Below, one piece after another: positions 1 through 6,833 of a stretch of 64,000 nt of DNA (position 1 is its first letter; every line of letters starts with the position of its first letter). This DNA is from G963662905 sp963662905. GTDB taxonomy: Bacteria; Bacteroidota; Bacteroidia; Bacteroidales; WRLA01. A program made the position numbers and the translations under genes. Where the stretch lies: the NCBI GenBank assembly GCA_963662905.2, contig CAXXFD010000003.1, positions 1,922,001 through 1,986,000 on the forward strand, given 5' to 3'. The notes under the pieces are model-generated. The model searched no databases. It was not told where the DNA came from and saw nothing but the letters and a program-made list of their open reading frames with translations.

Positions 1-17
1 ATAAAAAATATCAAAAG

Positions 18-332
18 ATGAAAGTTGCAATACCTTCAAAATCAAATGATGTAAAAGCGGAAATGGATGCCCATTTCGGACGTTGTGCTTATTTCGCTGT
101 TTTCGATAAAGCAAGCGGCGATATAGCTTTTTATGAAAATCCGGCCAAAAACGCTGAAGGAGGTGCCGGTCCGAAAGCGGTTGAATTTATCGCCGAAAAA
201 GGAGTGGAACGGGTTTATTCCCGCGATTTTGGCCCTAAAGCCAAATCAGCCTTAAATGCCCTTAAAATAGAAATGAGCGAAATTTATGAAGAGGGCATAA
301 GCGTACAACAGATGATAGACAAAGTTAAATAA
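18..332 (+). CDS. NifX/NifB-type small cofactor-binding protein, copy 1
   Basis: A 104-residue protein of the dinitrogenase iron-molybdenum cofactor family (NifX/NafY/MTH1175 fold). The family hallmark HFGRC is at residues 19-23, after a short beta strand (MKVAIPS), and the later 'GVERVYSRDFGPKA' segment matches the family's second conserved block. Members bind metal clusters or act as their carriers; there are no nitrogenase genes in view, so nitrogen fixation should not be assumed. It is the first of three tandem family members and probably shares a transcript with them. An 8-bp inverted repeat (332-339 and 356-363) lies in the gap to the next gene. Family call is firm, exact role unknown. 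Confidence 0.85.
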   Translation: MKVAIPSKSNDVKAEMDAHFGRCAYFAVFDKASGDIAFYENPAKNAEGGAGPKAVEFIAEKGVERVYSRDFGPKAKSALNALKIEMSEIYEEGISVQQMIDKVK

Positions 333-380
333 ATGAACAATTAGAAATTTGCCGCTGTTCATTGGAAAATAATTCAGATT

Positions 381-713
381 ATGAAATTTGCTATTTCAGC
401 ACGTGATAAAGCATTGTGGGCCCATATGGATCCCCGTTTCGGACGATGTGAATTTTATGTAATCACCGATACAGAACTCGAAACCTACGCTTTTATAATT
501 AATGAATCAAAATATGACGAAAAAAGCGCAGGAACAAGATCTGCCCTACTCCTGAAAAACCAAGGGGTCAAGAAAATAATTTCCGGAGAATTTGGTGAAA
601 ATGCAAAAATCGCATTGCAGGAACTAGGCATTATATCCCATGTTTATAAAGGTGAACTGCAAACAGTAAAAGACATCTTAGACGAGTACAGGCAAATCTG
701 GAAAGAAGACTGA
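381..713 (+). CDS. NifX/NifB-type small cofactor-binding protein, copy 2
   Basis: A 110-residue paralogue of the preceding gene. It keeps the RFGRC motif (residues 19-23) but with Arg in place of the usual His, and the 'GVKKIISGEFGENA' block of the dinitrogenase iron-molybdenum cofactor family. The loss of the His before FGRC suggests a changed metal site. It lies 48 bp after copy 1 and 24 bp before copy 3, so co-transcription is likely. Role inferred only from family: binding or shuttling an Fe-S or heterometal cluster, probably with the two MinD-ferredoxin ATPases downstream. Confidence 0.82.
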   Translation: MKFAISARDKALWAHMDPRFGRCEFYVITDTELETYAFIINESKYDEKSAGTRSALLLKNQGVKKIISGEFGENAKIALQELGIISHVYKGELQTVKDILDEYRQIWKED

Positions 714-737
714 TGGACAGGCTTTAAATCAATTTTT

Positions 738-1130
738 ATGAGAAAAATAGCTGTTCCTGTGGTTGAAGAAAGGCTCTCAGAGCATTTTGGCCACTGTAAT
801 TATTTTGAATTTTTTGAAGTCGAGGGCGGAAAAATCATTAAAACCGACCGTGTAGTTCCCCCTCCACATCAACCGGGCGTATTGCCTCTTTGGCTGGCAG
901 AACTTAAAGCAACGGATATTATTGCCGGTGGAATGGGACAAAGAGCCGTTCAGTTATTCCTGCAAAATGGCATCAGCGTTTATCTTGGCGCAGAAATGAA
1001 ATCAGCCGAAGAGCTTGCACTCGACCTGGCCAACAACCGCCTGCAATGCGGACAAAATTACTGTACCGGCCATGGCGATGGCGATGGCGGCGGACAGGGT
1101 CATGCGCATGGGCACAACTGTGGCCATTAA
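738..1130 (+). CDS. NifX/NifB-type protein with Cys/His-rich metal-binding tail
   Basis: A 130-residue third member of the family, with HFGHC at residues 16-20 and the 'IIAGGMGQRA' block near residues 61-70. Unlike the two upstream copies it ends in a 27-residue tail (104-130) rich in Gly, His and Cys: C104, C109, H112, H122, H124, H126, C128 and H130. Such tails are typical of nickel, zinc or iron binding, so this copy may load or store metal for the unit. It is the last of the three tandem genes and is followed by two small hairpins before the ATPase genes. Function is inferred, not demonstrated. Confidence 0.83.
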   Translation: MRKIAVPVVEERLSEHFGHCNYFEFFEVEGGKIIKTDRVVPPPHQPGVLPLWLAELKATDIIAGGMGQRAVQLFLQNGISVYLGAEMKSAEELALDLANNRLQCGQNYCTGHGDGDGGGQGHAHGHNCGH

Positions 1131-1137
1131 AAAAAAC

Positions 1138-1190
1138 ACTTCATCCTGCTACCTGCGGGATGAAGCTTCTTGCTCCGTAATTCTACGGAA
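1138..1190 (+). other. Tandem hairpins between NifX-type and MinD-type genes
   Basis: Two inverted repeats sit side by side in the gap: TTCATCC (1140-1146) with GGATGAA (1158-1164), and TCCGTA (1174-1179) with TACGGA (1184-1189). Neither is followed by a run of T, so they are not clear intrinsic terminators; they may adjust or process the message between the two halves of the operon. Confidence 0.4.
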
Positions 1191-1222
1191 GTAGTTTTAA
1201 ATCAAGTATTTCAACAAAAATA

Positions 1223-2116
1223 ATGACAATGGAAACTTTGTCAAAAACAATTGCTGTAGTCAGTGGTAAAGGAGGAACAGGAAAAACTTCCGTAGCAACA
1301 GCTCTATTTTATGTAGCCAAAAAACATTTTTCCAATCATAAGCCCCTACTGCTCGATTGTGATGTGGAAGCACCGGATGCTTCTTTGTTTTTTAAGGCAA
1401 AAGAGAAAAAATCCGAAAAGGTTTTGATGCAAATCCCTCAATTCGATGAGGAAAAATGCATTTATTGTGGCAAATGTGCAGAAGCCTGCGCGTTTAACGC
1501 AATCATGTTTATCAAATCCCTGAAGCATATCAGCTTTATGCCGGACTTGTGCCACTCCTGTGGTGCTTGCTCCTATGTTTGCCCTGCTGAAGGGGCAATT
1601 ACAGAAGTTGGTAAAGAAGTCGGGGAATTGCACCACCATATCCTAAACGATGGCCTGGCCGTTTCTGAAGGCATGCTAAAAATCGGCGAACCCATGCCGG
1701 TGCCGGTGATCAAGGCGTTAAAGAAATCTGCACCTCCTACCGGTCTGCATATTCTGGATGCCCCTCCTGGAACCAGCTGCCCTGTTATGGAAACAATCGC
1801 CGATGCTGATTTTGTTGTTGTGGTATCAGAACCTACTCCCTTTGGGATCAACGACCTGGGCCTGATCGCCGAAGCAATCCGGGAAATCGGGCTGCCTTTT
1901 GGTGTCATCATCAATAAAGACGGCCTCACCGACGGTGTCGAAATCCATGAATGGCTTCAAAAGGAGCAGGTCCCGCTTTTAGGAAAAATCCCATTTAGCC
2001 GTGAACTGGCCAAACAATATGCCGAAGGGAAGAAAGTACCGGAAATCCTTCCCGAAAGCACAGAATTTTTCAAAAATATTATCGAATTAGTTATAAATCA
2101 GCAAGATGAAGCATAA
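1223..2116 (+). CDS. MinD-like P-loop ATPase with inserted 2x[4Fe-4S] ferredoxin domain, copy 1
   Basis: A 297-residue cytoplasmic ATPase of the MinD/Mrp superfamily (COG1149 type). The deviant Walker A box SGKGGTGKT is at residues 14-22 with the signature Lys16. A bacterial ferredoxin domain is inserted after the first third, with two CxxCxxCxxxC sets: C79/82/85/89 and C110/113/116/120. The switch region follows (LDAPPGTSCP). In this family ATP turnover is thought to drive cluster transfer or electron flow, but no substrate is known. Its stop overlaps the next gene by 11 bp, which points to coupled translation of a heterodimer. An alternative start two codons on (1229) cannot be excluded. 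Confidence 0.88.
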   Translation: MTMETLSKTIAVVSGKGGTGKTSVATALFYVAKKHFSNHKPLLLDCDVEAPDASLFFKAKEKKSEKVLMQIPQFDEEKCIYCGKCAEACAFNAIMFIKSLKHISFMPDLCHSCGACSYVCPAEGAITEVGKEVGELHHHILNDGLAVSEGMLKIGEPMPVPVIKALKKSAPPTGLHILDAPPGTSCPVMETIADADFVVVVSEPTPFGINDLGLIAEAIREIGLPFGVIINKDGLTDGVEIHEWLQKEQVPLLGKIPFSRELAKQYAEGKKVPEILPESTEFFKNIIELVINQQDEA

Positions 2117-2999
2117 AGATTTTTTTCAGCTAGCGGTTTTAAGCGGCAAAGGAGGCACGGGCAAATCCAGCCTTAGCCTCGCTCTGGCACAACTGCTCAA
2201 GCCTGTTGTGCTTGCCGATTGCGATGTGGATGCTGCTGATCTGTTTATTGTGGCTCAGCCCAAAAACCTGAAAGAAGAATCCTTTGAAAGCGGCACAAAA
2301 GCCATTATTGATCCAGATACTTGTATTGCCTGTGGTAAGTGCATGGAGCTGTGCCGGTTCGATGCGGTTGATTTCAGGAATGGCTCATATTCCATCAATT
2401 CAAACCGTTGTGAAGGCTGTGGCCTGTGCAAATTAGCTTGCCCTGCAAATGCCATTGATATGGAAAAAGCCAATGACAACCGTTGGTTCCTCGCCAGCTC
2501 GCGTTTTGGCCCGATGGTACATGCGCGCCTCGCTCCGGGTGAAGATAATTCGGGAAAACTGGTTACCCAGGTTCGGGAAGAAGCGCGAAAAAAAGCCAAA
2601 GAGGAAGGCAAAGAAATTATCATTATTGACGGCCCTCCCGGTATCGGATGCCCGGTTATTGCGGCTGTTAGCGGTGTTGATTATGTGGTTCTGATTACCG
2701 AGCCCAGCCTCAGCGGCCTGAGCGATTTGCAAAGGGTGTATGATCTGGTGCAAAAATTCAATGTGAAAGCCGGCCTGATTATCAATAAATCGGACATCAA
2801 CGATAAAATGGCGACAAAAATGGAAAACTGGGCAATGGAATCCGGTCTGGAATTCCTCGGAAAACTGCCTTTTGATGAAACGGTGGTGAAGGCCATGACA
2901 GAAAAACTGAGCATTCCGGAATACGATAAAAATTCCGCCGTTTCCAAAAAAATTGAGGAAATCATTCCAAAAATCATGAAATATAAAACCGCCGGATAA
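2106..2999 (+). CDS. MinD-like P-loop ATPase with inserted 2x[4Fe-4S] ferredoxin domain, copy 2
   Basis: A 297-residue paralogue of the preceding ATPase. Walker A SGKGGTGKS is at residues 13-21 with signature Lys15; ferredoxin cysteines are C73/76/79/83 and C102/105/108/112; the switch block is IDGPPGIGCP. The start overlaps the upstream gene by 11 bp and its stop overlaps the next start (TAATG), so the three genes are translationally coupled. Paired ferredoxin-MinD proteins next to NifX/MTH1175-type proteins are a recurring arrangement in anaerobes; the biochemical role is unproven. I infer a two-subunit ATP-driven cluster carrier. Confidence 0.88.
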   Translation: MKHKDFFQLAVLSGKGGTGKSSLSLALAQLLKPVVLADCDVDAADLFIVAQPKNLKEESFESGTKAIIDPDTCIACGKCMELCRFDAVDFRNGSYSINSNRCEGCGLCKLACPANAIDMEKANDNRWFLASSRFGPMVHARLAPGEDNSGKLVTQVREEARKKAKEEGKEIIIIDGPPGIGCPVIAAVSGVDYVVLITEPSLSGLSDLQRVYDLVQKFNVKAGLIINKSDINDKMATKMENWAMESGLEFLGKLPFDETVVKAMTEKLSIPEYDKNSAVSKKIEEIIPKIMKYKTAG

Positions 3000-3394
3000 T
3001 GTTCATGGAGATTCAAGATATTCAATTGGCCCATGCCGCTCTTGCAATTAATGATGTAGAAGAAATCAACTCTTTTTATGCCCGTTTCCTGGGCTTTCAA
3101 AAATGCTATGATTTTAAAATTGATGCAGAACGCAGCAACTCCATTTTCGGAATCAAAAAAGAAATTGTGGTAGTCGTTGTTGAAAACCCGGCCATCCGAA
3201 TGGAAGTCTTTGTGTTGGAAGAAACTCCCGCGCGTGTGCAGCATCTGTGTTTTGAAATGAAACTGAGCCAACAATGGTTGCAGCAAGCCGAATCATCGCC
3301 CTATTGGCAAAGCAGTTTTAAAAACAGCAGTGGCAATCAGACTGTTTTCCTGAAAGACAAATGCGGAAACCTTTTCGAGATCAAAGGGATCTGA
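2999..3394 (+). CDS. VOC (glyoxalase/dioxygenase-fold) protein
   Basis: A 131-residue vicinal-oxygen-chelate protein. The two beta-alpha-beta-beta-beta halves are recognisable, with a plausible metal quartet at H12, E69, H82 and E127, and the usual 'FYARFLGF' segment after strand 1. VOC members include lactoylglutathione lyases, methylmalonyl-CoA epimerases and extradiol dioxygenases; the substrate cannot be told here. The ATG overlaps the stop of the ATPase gene (TAATG), so it belongs to the same operon. A start two codons later (3005) is equally possible. Confidence 0.7.
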   Translation: MFMEIQDIQLAHAALAINDVEEINSFYARFLGFQKCYDFKIDAERSNSIFGIKKEIVVVVVENPAIRMEVFVLEETPARVQHLCFEMKLSQQWLQQAESSPYWQSSFKNSSGNQTVFLKDKCGNLFEIKGI

Positions 3395-3395
3395 A

Positions 3396-4478
3396 TTAGT
3401 TGATGATATTGTAAACACTGTCGCGTTCGCAGGCAGTAAAACCGGCCATTTCAATCAGTTGGCGCATTTCGTTGCTGCTCATGCCCGGATTTTGGTCTTC
3501 AGCCCCGGCACGCGAATAAATTTCGGTTGTATCGTCAATGGTTCCATCAATATCATCTACGCCAAATTCCAAAAGGATCTGGGTCATCTGTTTGCCAATC
3601 ATGGGCCAGTAAGCTTTGATATGATCGAAATTATCGAGAAAAATCCGTGAAACAGCATAATTTTTCAAATCCTCGATGGCGCTGCATTCCGCAATATCCG
3701 ACATTGGGTTATTGCTGTTGCGGAACTTTAACGGGATAAAGCTCAAAAAGCCTTTTGTTTCATCCTGCAGTTTCCTGAGCTGATTCATATGGTCGATACG
3801 ATCGGCATAAGATTCGATATGTCCATAAAGCATGGTTGCGCCGGAACGAATACCGCAAAGATGTGCCTGCCGGTGAACTTCCAGCCATTGGTTTCCATTT
3901 GCTTTGTCGGGACAGATTTTCTTCCGGACATCCTCTGCGAAAATCTCGGCCCCACCACCGGGAATGGAATCCAGTCCGGCATTTTTCAGCATTTGCAATC
4001 CATCTTTTAGCTGCATGCCGGCATTTTCGATCATTTTGTACAGCTCAACTGCGCTGTAGGCTTTTATATGCAAATCAGGACGTTCCTCTTTGATTGCTTT
4101 CAAGATACCGGAATAATACGCGACATCACGCGATGGGTGCACACCGCCTGTAATATGAACTTCGCGGGCATCTTTGGGGCTGGTTTGGATAATACTTCGG
4201 ATTTTCTCTAAATCATGCTCCCAGGCATTTCCTGTTGTTTTGGACGAATAAGAGCAAAAGCGGCAGTTATAAATACATATATTCGTAGGCTCTATGTGGA
4301 AATTTTTGATATAAAAGGCGTTACGCCCGTTTTTCCGTTCCCGTATTGTATTTGCAAGCCAGGCCAGCGTGCCCAATTCCATCCCAAAAAGCAAAATACC
4401 TTCTTCCGCTTCGATGCGTTTCTGGTTCAGGATTTTTTCAACCAGCTTTTTATGCTCCGGCTTTAAATTATCTGTCAT
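3396..4478 (-). CDS. mqnE: Aminofutalosine synthase (radical SAM)
   Basis: A 360-residue radical SAM enzyme of the futalosine menaquinone pathway; it joins a radical from SAM to 3-[(1-carboxyvinyl)oxy]benzoate to make aminofutalosine. The cluster motif CxxxCxxC is C68, C72 and C75, in the MqnE-specific context 'HIEPTNICIY'. Further MqnE signatures are PGGGAEIF, the segment ATMLYGHIE and LQDETKGFLSFIPL. Length matches the family. mqnB and mqnD lie 7 kb away on the opposite strand; mqnA and mqnC are not in the window. It ends one base after the convergent VOC gene. A strong terminator just upstream separates it from the receiver gene. Confidence 0.92.
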   Translation of the reverse strand: MTDNLKPEHKKLVEKILNQKRIEAEEGILLFGMELGTLAWLANTIRERKNGRNAFYIKNFHIEPTNICIYNCRFCSYSSKTTGNAWEHDLEKIRSIIQTSPKDAREVHITGGVHPSRDVAYYSGILKAIKEERPDLHIKAYSAVELYKMIENAGMQLKDGLQMLKNAGLDSIPGGGAEIFAEDVRKKICPDKANGNQWLEVHRQAHLCGIRSGATMLYGHIESYADRIDHMNQLRKLQDETKGFLSFIPLKFRNSNNPMSDIAECSAIEDLKNYAVSRIFLDNFDHIKAYWPMIGKQMTQILLEFGVDDIDGTIDDTTEIYSRAGAEDQNPGMSSNEMRQLIEMAGFTACERDSVYNIIN

Positions 4479-4500
4479 TCGATTAAATTTTCAGCAAAAA

Positions 4501-4525
4501 TAAAAAAAGGGGCTCAAAGCCCCTC
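4501..4525 (-). terminator. Intrinsic terminator of the receiver gene
   Basis: Read leftward, GGGGCT (4518-4523 complement) pairs with AGCCCC (4509-4514 complement) around a 3-base loop and is followed by a run of seven T. It lies between the receiver gene and mqnE, so the two are separate transcripts. Confidence 0.85.
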
Positions 4526-4545
4526 TGTATTGTTTGGATTCTATT

Positions 4546-5046
4546 TTACGGCGCCGCATAATGCTCTGAATAATATAATATCAACAGCAAACTTACAGCG
4601 GCAGCAAGTATTACCATCAGGATTTTGTAATAGCCAATCGCAATCCTGTTTTGCTTCAGCTTTCTTTCCTTGGAAATTTTTAACAGTAAATGGCGGATAC
4701 GCACCAGGGCACTGTCATTTTTCACCACATAATCGTATGCGCCGTGCTTCATAGTTTCAACGGCAACTTTGAGATGGTCTTCGGAGGTAAGAAAAATTGC
4801 ATAAACATCGGGATACATTTCTTTGACCTTCAGAAGCATTTCAAGACCTGTTTTATTTTTGTTAAGATGGTAATCCAAAATTACAATATCGGGTTTTGTA
4901 CCCAATGCCCGAAGAAAGTCTTCATAATTGTGAAAAGTATGCAGGTTTGTCCACTGATTTTTTTCCAGTTCGGCTTTTACCAGTTTCAAATAAACTTTAT
5001 CGTCATCGAGCAGATAAATTCTGGGATTGTCTTTTGTTGATTTCAT
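4546..5046 (-). CDS. Receiver-domain protein with C-terminal membrane anchor
   Basis: A 166-residue stand-alone response-regulator receiver domain (residues about 8-125) with acidic pocket D14-D16, phospho-acceptor D58, switch Thr87 and Lys109. There is no DNA-binding or enzymatic output domain. Instead a basic stretch (KERKLKQNR) leads into one hydrophobic helix (about 140-159) and a short polar end, which predicts a tail-anchored receiver facing the cytoplasm. Most receivers are soluble, so the anchor is unusual. No histidine kinase gene is adjacent. It is monocistronic, bounded by its own terminator. Output partner unknown. Confidence 0.82.
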   Translation of the reverse strand: MKSTKDNPRIYLLDDDKVYLKLVKAELEKNQWTNLHTFHNYEDFLRALGTKPDIVILDYHLNKNKTGLEMLLKVKEMYPDVYAIFLTSEDHLKVAVETMKHGAYDYVVKNDSALVRIRHLLLKISKERKLKQNRIAIGYYKILMVILAAAVSLLLILYYSEHYAAP

Positions 5047-5112
5047 AAGTTTCTCTTTTGGGTTACGATCTATTTTTCAGTAAATTTATGAAATATTCTC
5101 TAAACCACAAGT

Positions 5113-6753
5113 TTATTGCTTAAATATTATAGCTGAAACAGCTTCATTTTCACCACTTATCCTGATGATGTAACTTCCTGCACCCAGGCAGCTGATATCA
5201 ATTTTTTGAATAAGTGCGGATTGGATTTTCCCATGTTTTAAAATCCTGCCGCCCATATCGCTGATCTTATAAAATGCATTTTGATCATTCGCAAAGGAAG
5301 CCGGAACAATGATTTCTATAAAATCCTGTGCCGGATTAGGTTTTATACTCAGTTTCCTGAGGATGTTTTTTTCTTCAACGCCTAAAGTAATTCCGCTGAG
5401 TTTTGTTATCCCTGAATTATCCGGATCAAGCCACACTTTAAGCTGCGCAGTGTCCTGGCTGCCGTTTTTATTCCAGCTGTAGTCAAAACGTCCATAATAA
5501 TCAGGACTGTTGAGATAGGCGCTGTCGCATCCGGCCAGTCCTCCGGTAAGCGTCCCAACAATTAACCCGTCACTGTTAAAAACAGGCGAGCCCGAGGAAC
5601 CTGCTTCAGTAACACCATGCCCGTTTGTTGTTGCCGACCATTTTACTTCCCAATGTGTGCTTTCGTCAGTAGCCTTGTAGCTTGCCGGTGATAAAGGCTG
5701 CGTATAGGTACTGATTTTTTTGATATCGCCTTCCGGATGATGTATCCCAACACCGCTTTGGCTAGGGCTTTCGCTGGTGGTCCAGCCATTGAAATAAACA
5801 TCCCAGCCGGATGGGATATTATCATTAAAGCGCAGCAGATAAAGGTCAGAACCAATATTATAATTGCTCACAAAAGTGTTGGCAAGTGTTGTACCCCCGG
5901 TAATACTGTTGTAAGCAGGCTCACTTGATGGGTTTTCACAGCCCGGAGCTTCATAATTAAAATAAAAAATCCACTTATCAAGATCTGCATGGCTGGCATT
6001 TTTTCCGCAATGGCCGGCGGTCAGGAAATATGGGGTGCGGTCTTCTTTGGCATTATTGACCAAACTTCCGGTGCAATAAACCTGAATACCTCCTCGCGTA
6101 ATTAATATACGGGCAACACCTTTTTTCTGCTGGCGCCAGTAAGTTCCTTCACTGCAGTTTACATTAACTTCGCAAGGCCCGGAGCTGCCAAAGCCACTGC
6201 GTCCGGTCAGGACTTCCCGAAATGCATAGGAAATCTCATCAATATGAAATGCGTCCTGATAGCCGGCTAAGTGGGCAGGTAAATAATACTCTGCGATTAT
6301 AATATCTCCGGGAATATAACTGATTGCAAAACCTTTTTCGCCGCTATTGCTTTTTTTGGTGAAGCTGCCGAGCAGATTTTTCCTGTCGGGGCTGTACACC
6401 CAAAATCCGGCTCCTTCAGGAACCTCAAAACGATCAAAATACAATGCCAGGGCTTTGGCGTCCTTTATTTCAATTGCGCATCGCCAAATCATGCTGCCAT
6501 CGCTGAAATTTGTCCAGCTGCCGGATGTTAAGGGGCTAATATCTGTATAAACAGAAACGCCCACCTGATAGGGTTGGTTTTTATCTGCACTTCTCAAATC
6601 GGGCAGTTGGGGAGCCCGCAAGCTGAGGAGCCGGGGCAGGTCTTTCGTGCTGAATTTATAAAAGCCCGGAGGCGTGCCCCCTTCGCTTATTTGGGCATTC
6701 ATTTTCAAGCTTAAGAAGCAGCCGAGGATCAGGAAAAATGTTAAAGTGCGCAT
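5113..6753 (-). CDS. T9SS-exported trypsin-like serine endopeptidase (lysyl endopeptidase-like)
   Basis: A 546-residue secreted protease. An N-terminal signal peptide ends at about residue 20 (KMNAQ), then a pro-region, then an S1 chymotrypsin-fold domain like lysyl endopeptidases: catalytic His248 in TAGHC, Asp303 in GSDLYLL and Ser387 in GSSGSP. Several Cys around the domain suggest disulfides. Residues about 466-546 form a T9SS type A sorting domain (starting 'SIKPNPAQDFIEI' and ending 'IIFKQ'). It is a close paralogue of the larger neighbour, sharing the 'SEGGTPPGF' start of the mature part and the IHHPEGDIKK block. Likely function: extracellular proteolysis for nutrition or processing. 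Confidence 0.88.
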   Translation of the reverse strand: MRTLTFFLILGCFLSLKMNAQISEGGTPPGFYKFSTKDLPRLLSLRAPQLPDLRSADKNQPYQVGVSVYTDISPLTSGSWTNFSDGSMIWRCAIEIKDAKALALYFDRFEVPEGAGFWVYSPDRKNLLGSFTKKSNSGEKGFAISYIPGDIIIAEYYLPAHLAGYQDAFHIDEISYAFREVLTGRSGFGSSGPCEVNVNCSEGTYWRQQKKGVARILITRGGIQVYCTGSLVNNAKEDRTPYFLTAGHCGKNASHADLDKWIFYFNYEAPGCENPSSEPAYNSITGGTTLANTFVSNYNIGSDLYLLRFNDNIPSGWDVYFNGWTTSESPSQSGVGIHHPEGDIKKISTYTQPLSPASYKATDESTHWEVKWSATTNGHGVTEAGSSGSPVFNSDGLIVGTLTGGLAGCDSAYLNSPDYYGRFDYSWNKNGSQDTAQLKVWLDPDNSGITKLSGITLGVEEKNILRKLSIKPNPAQDFIEIIVPASFANDQNAFYKISDMGGRILKHGKIQSALIQKIDISCLGAGSYIIRISGENEAVSAIIFKQ

Positions 6754-6780
6754 ATTTATTGGATTTGATCCTCAAAAATA

Positions 6781-6809
6781 AAAAAAACACCCCATAAAGA
6801 GGTGTTTTT
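6781..6809 (-). terminator. Intrinsic terminator between the two protease genes
   Basis: A 9-bp stem (AAAAACACC at 6782-6790, GGTGTTTTT at 6800-6808) with A/T runs on both sides lies between the two leftward protease genes. It should stop transcripts of the 979-residue protease gene, so the pair is not a simple operon. Confidence 0.75.
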
Positions 6810-6833
6810 CTATAATCAATATGATATTAGTTC

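Noticed and set aside
18..3394. Nitrogen-fixation cluster
   Set aside because: NifX-type domains alone are not evidence for it; nifH, nifD, nifK and nifB are not in the window.
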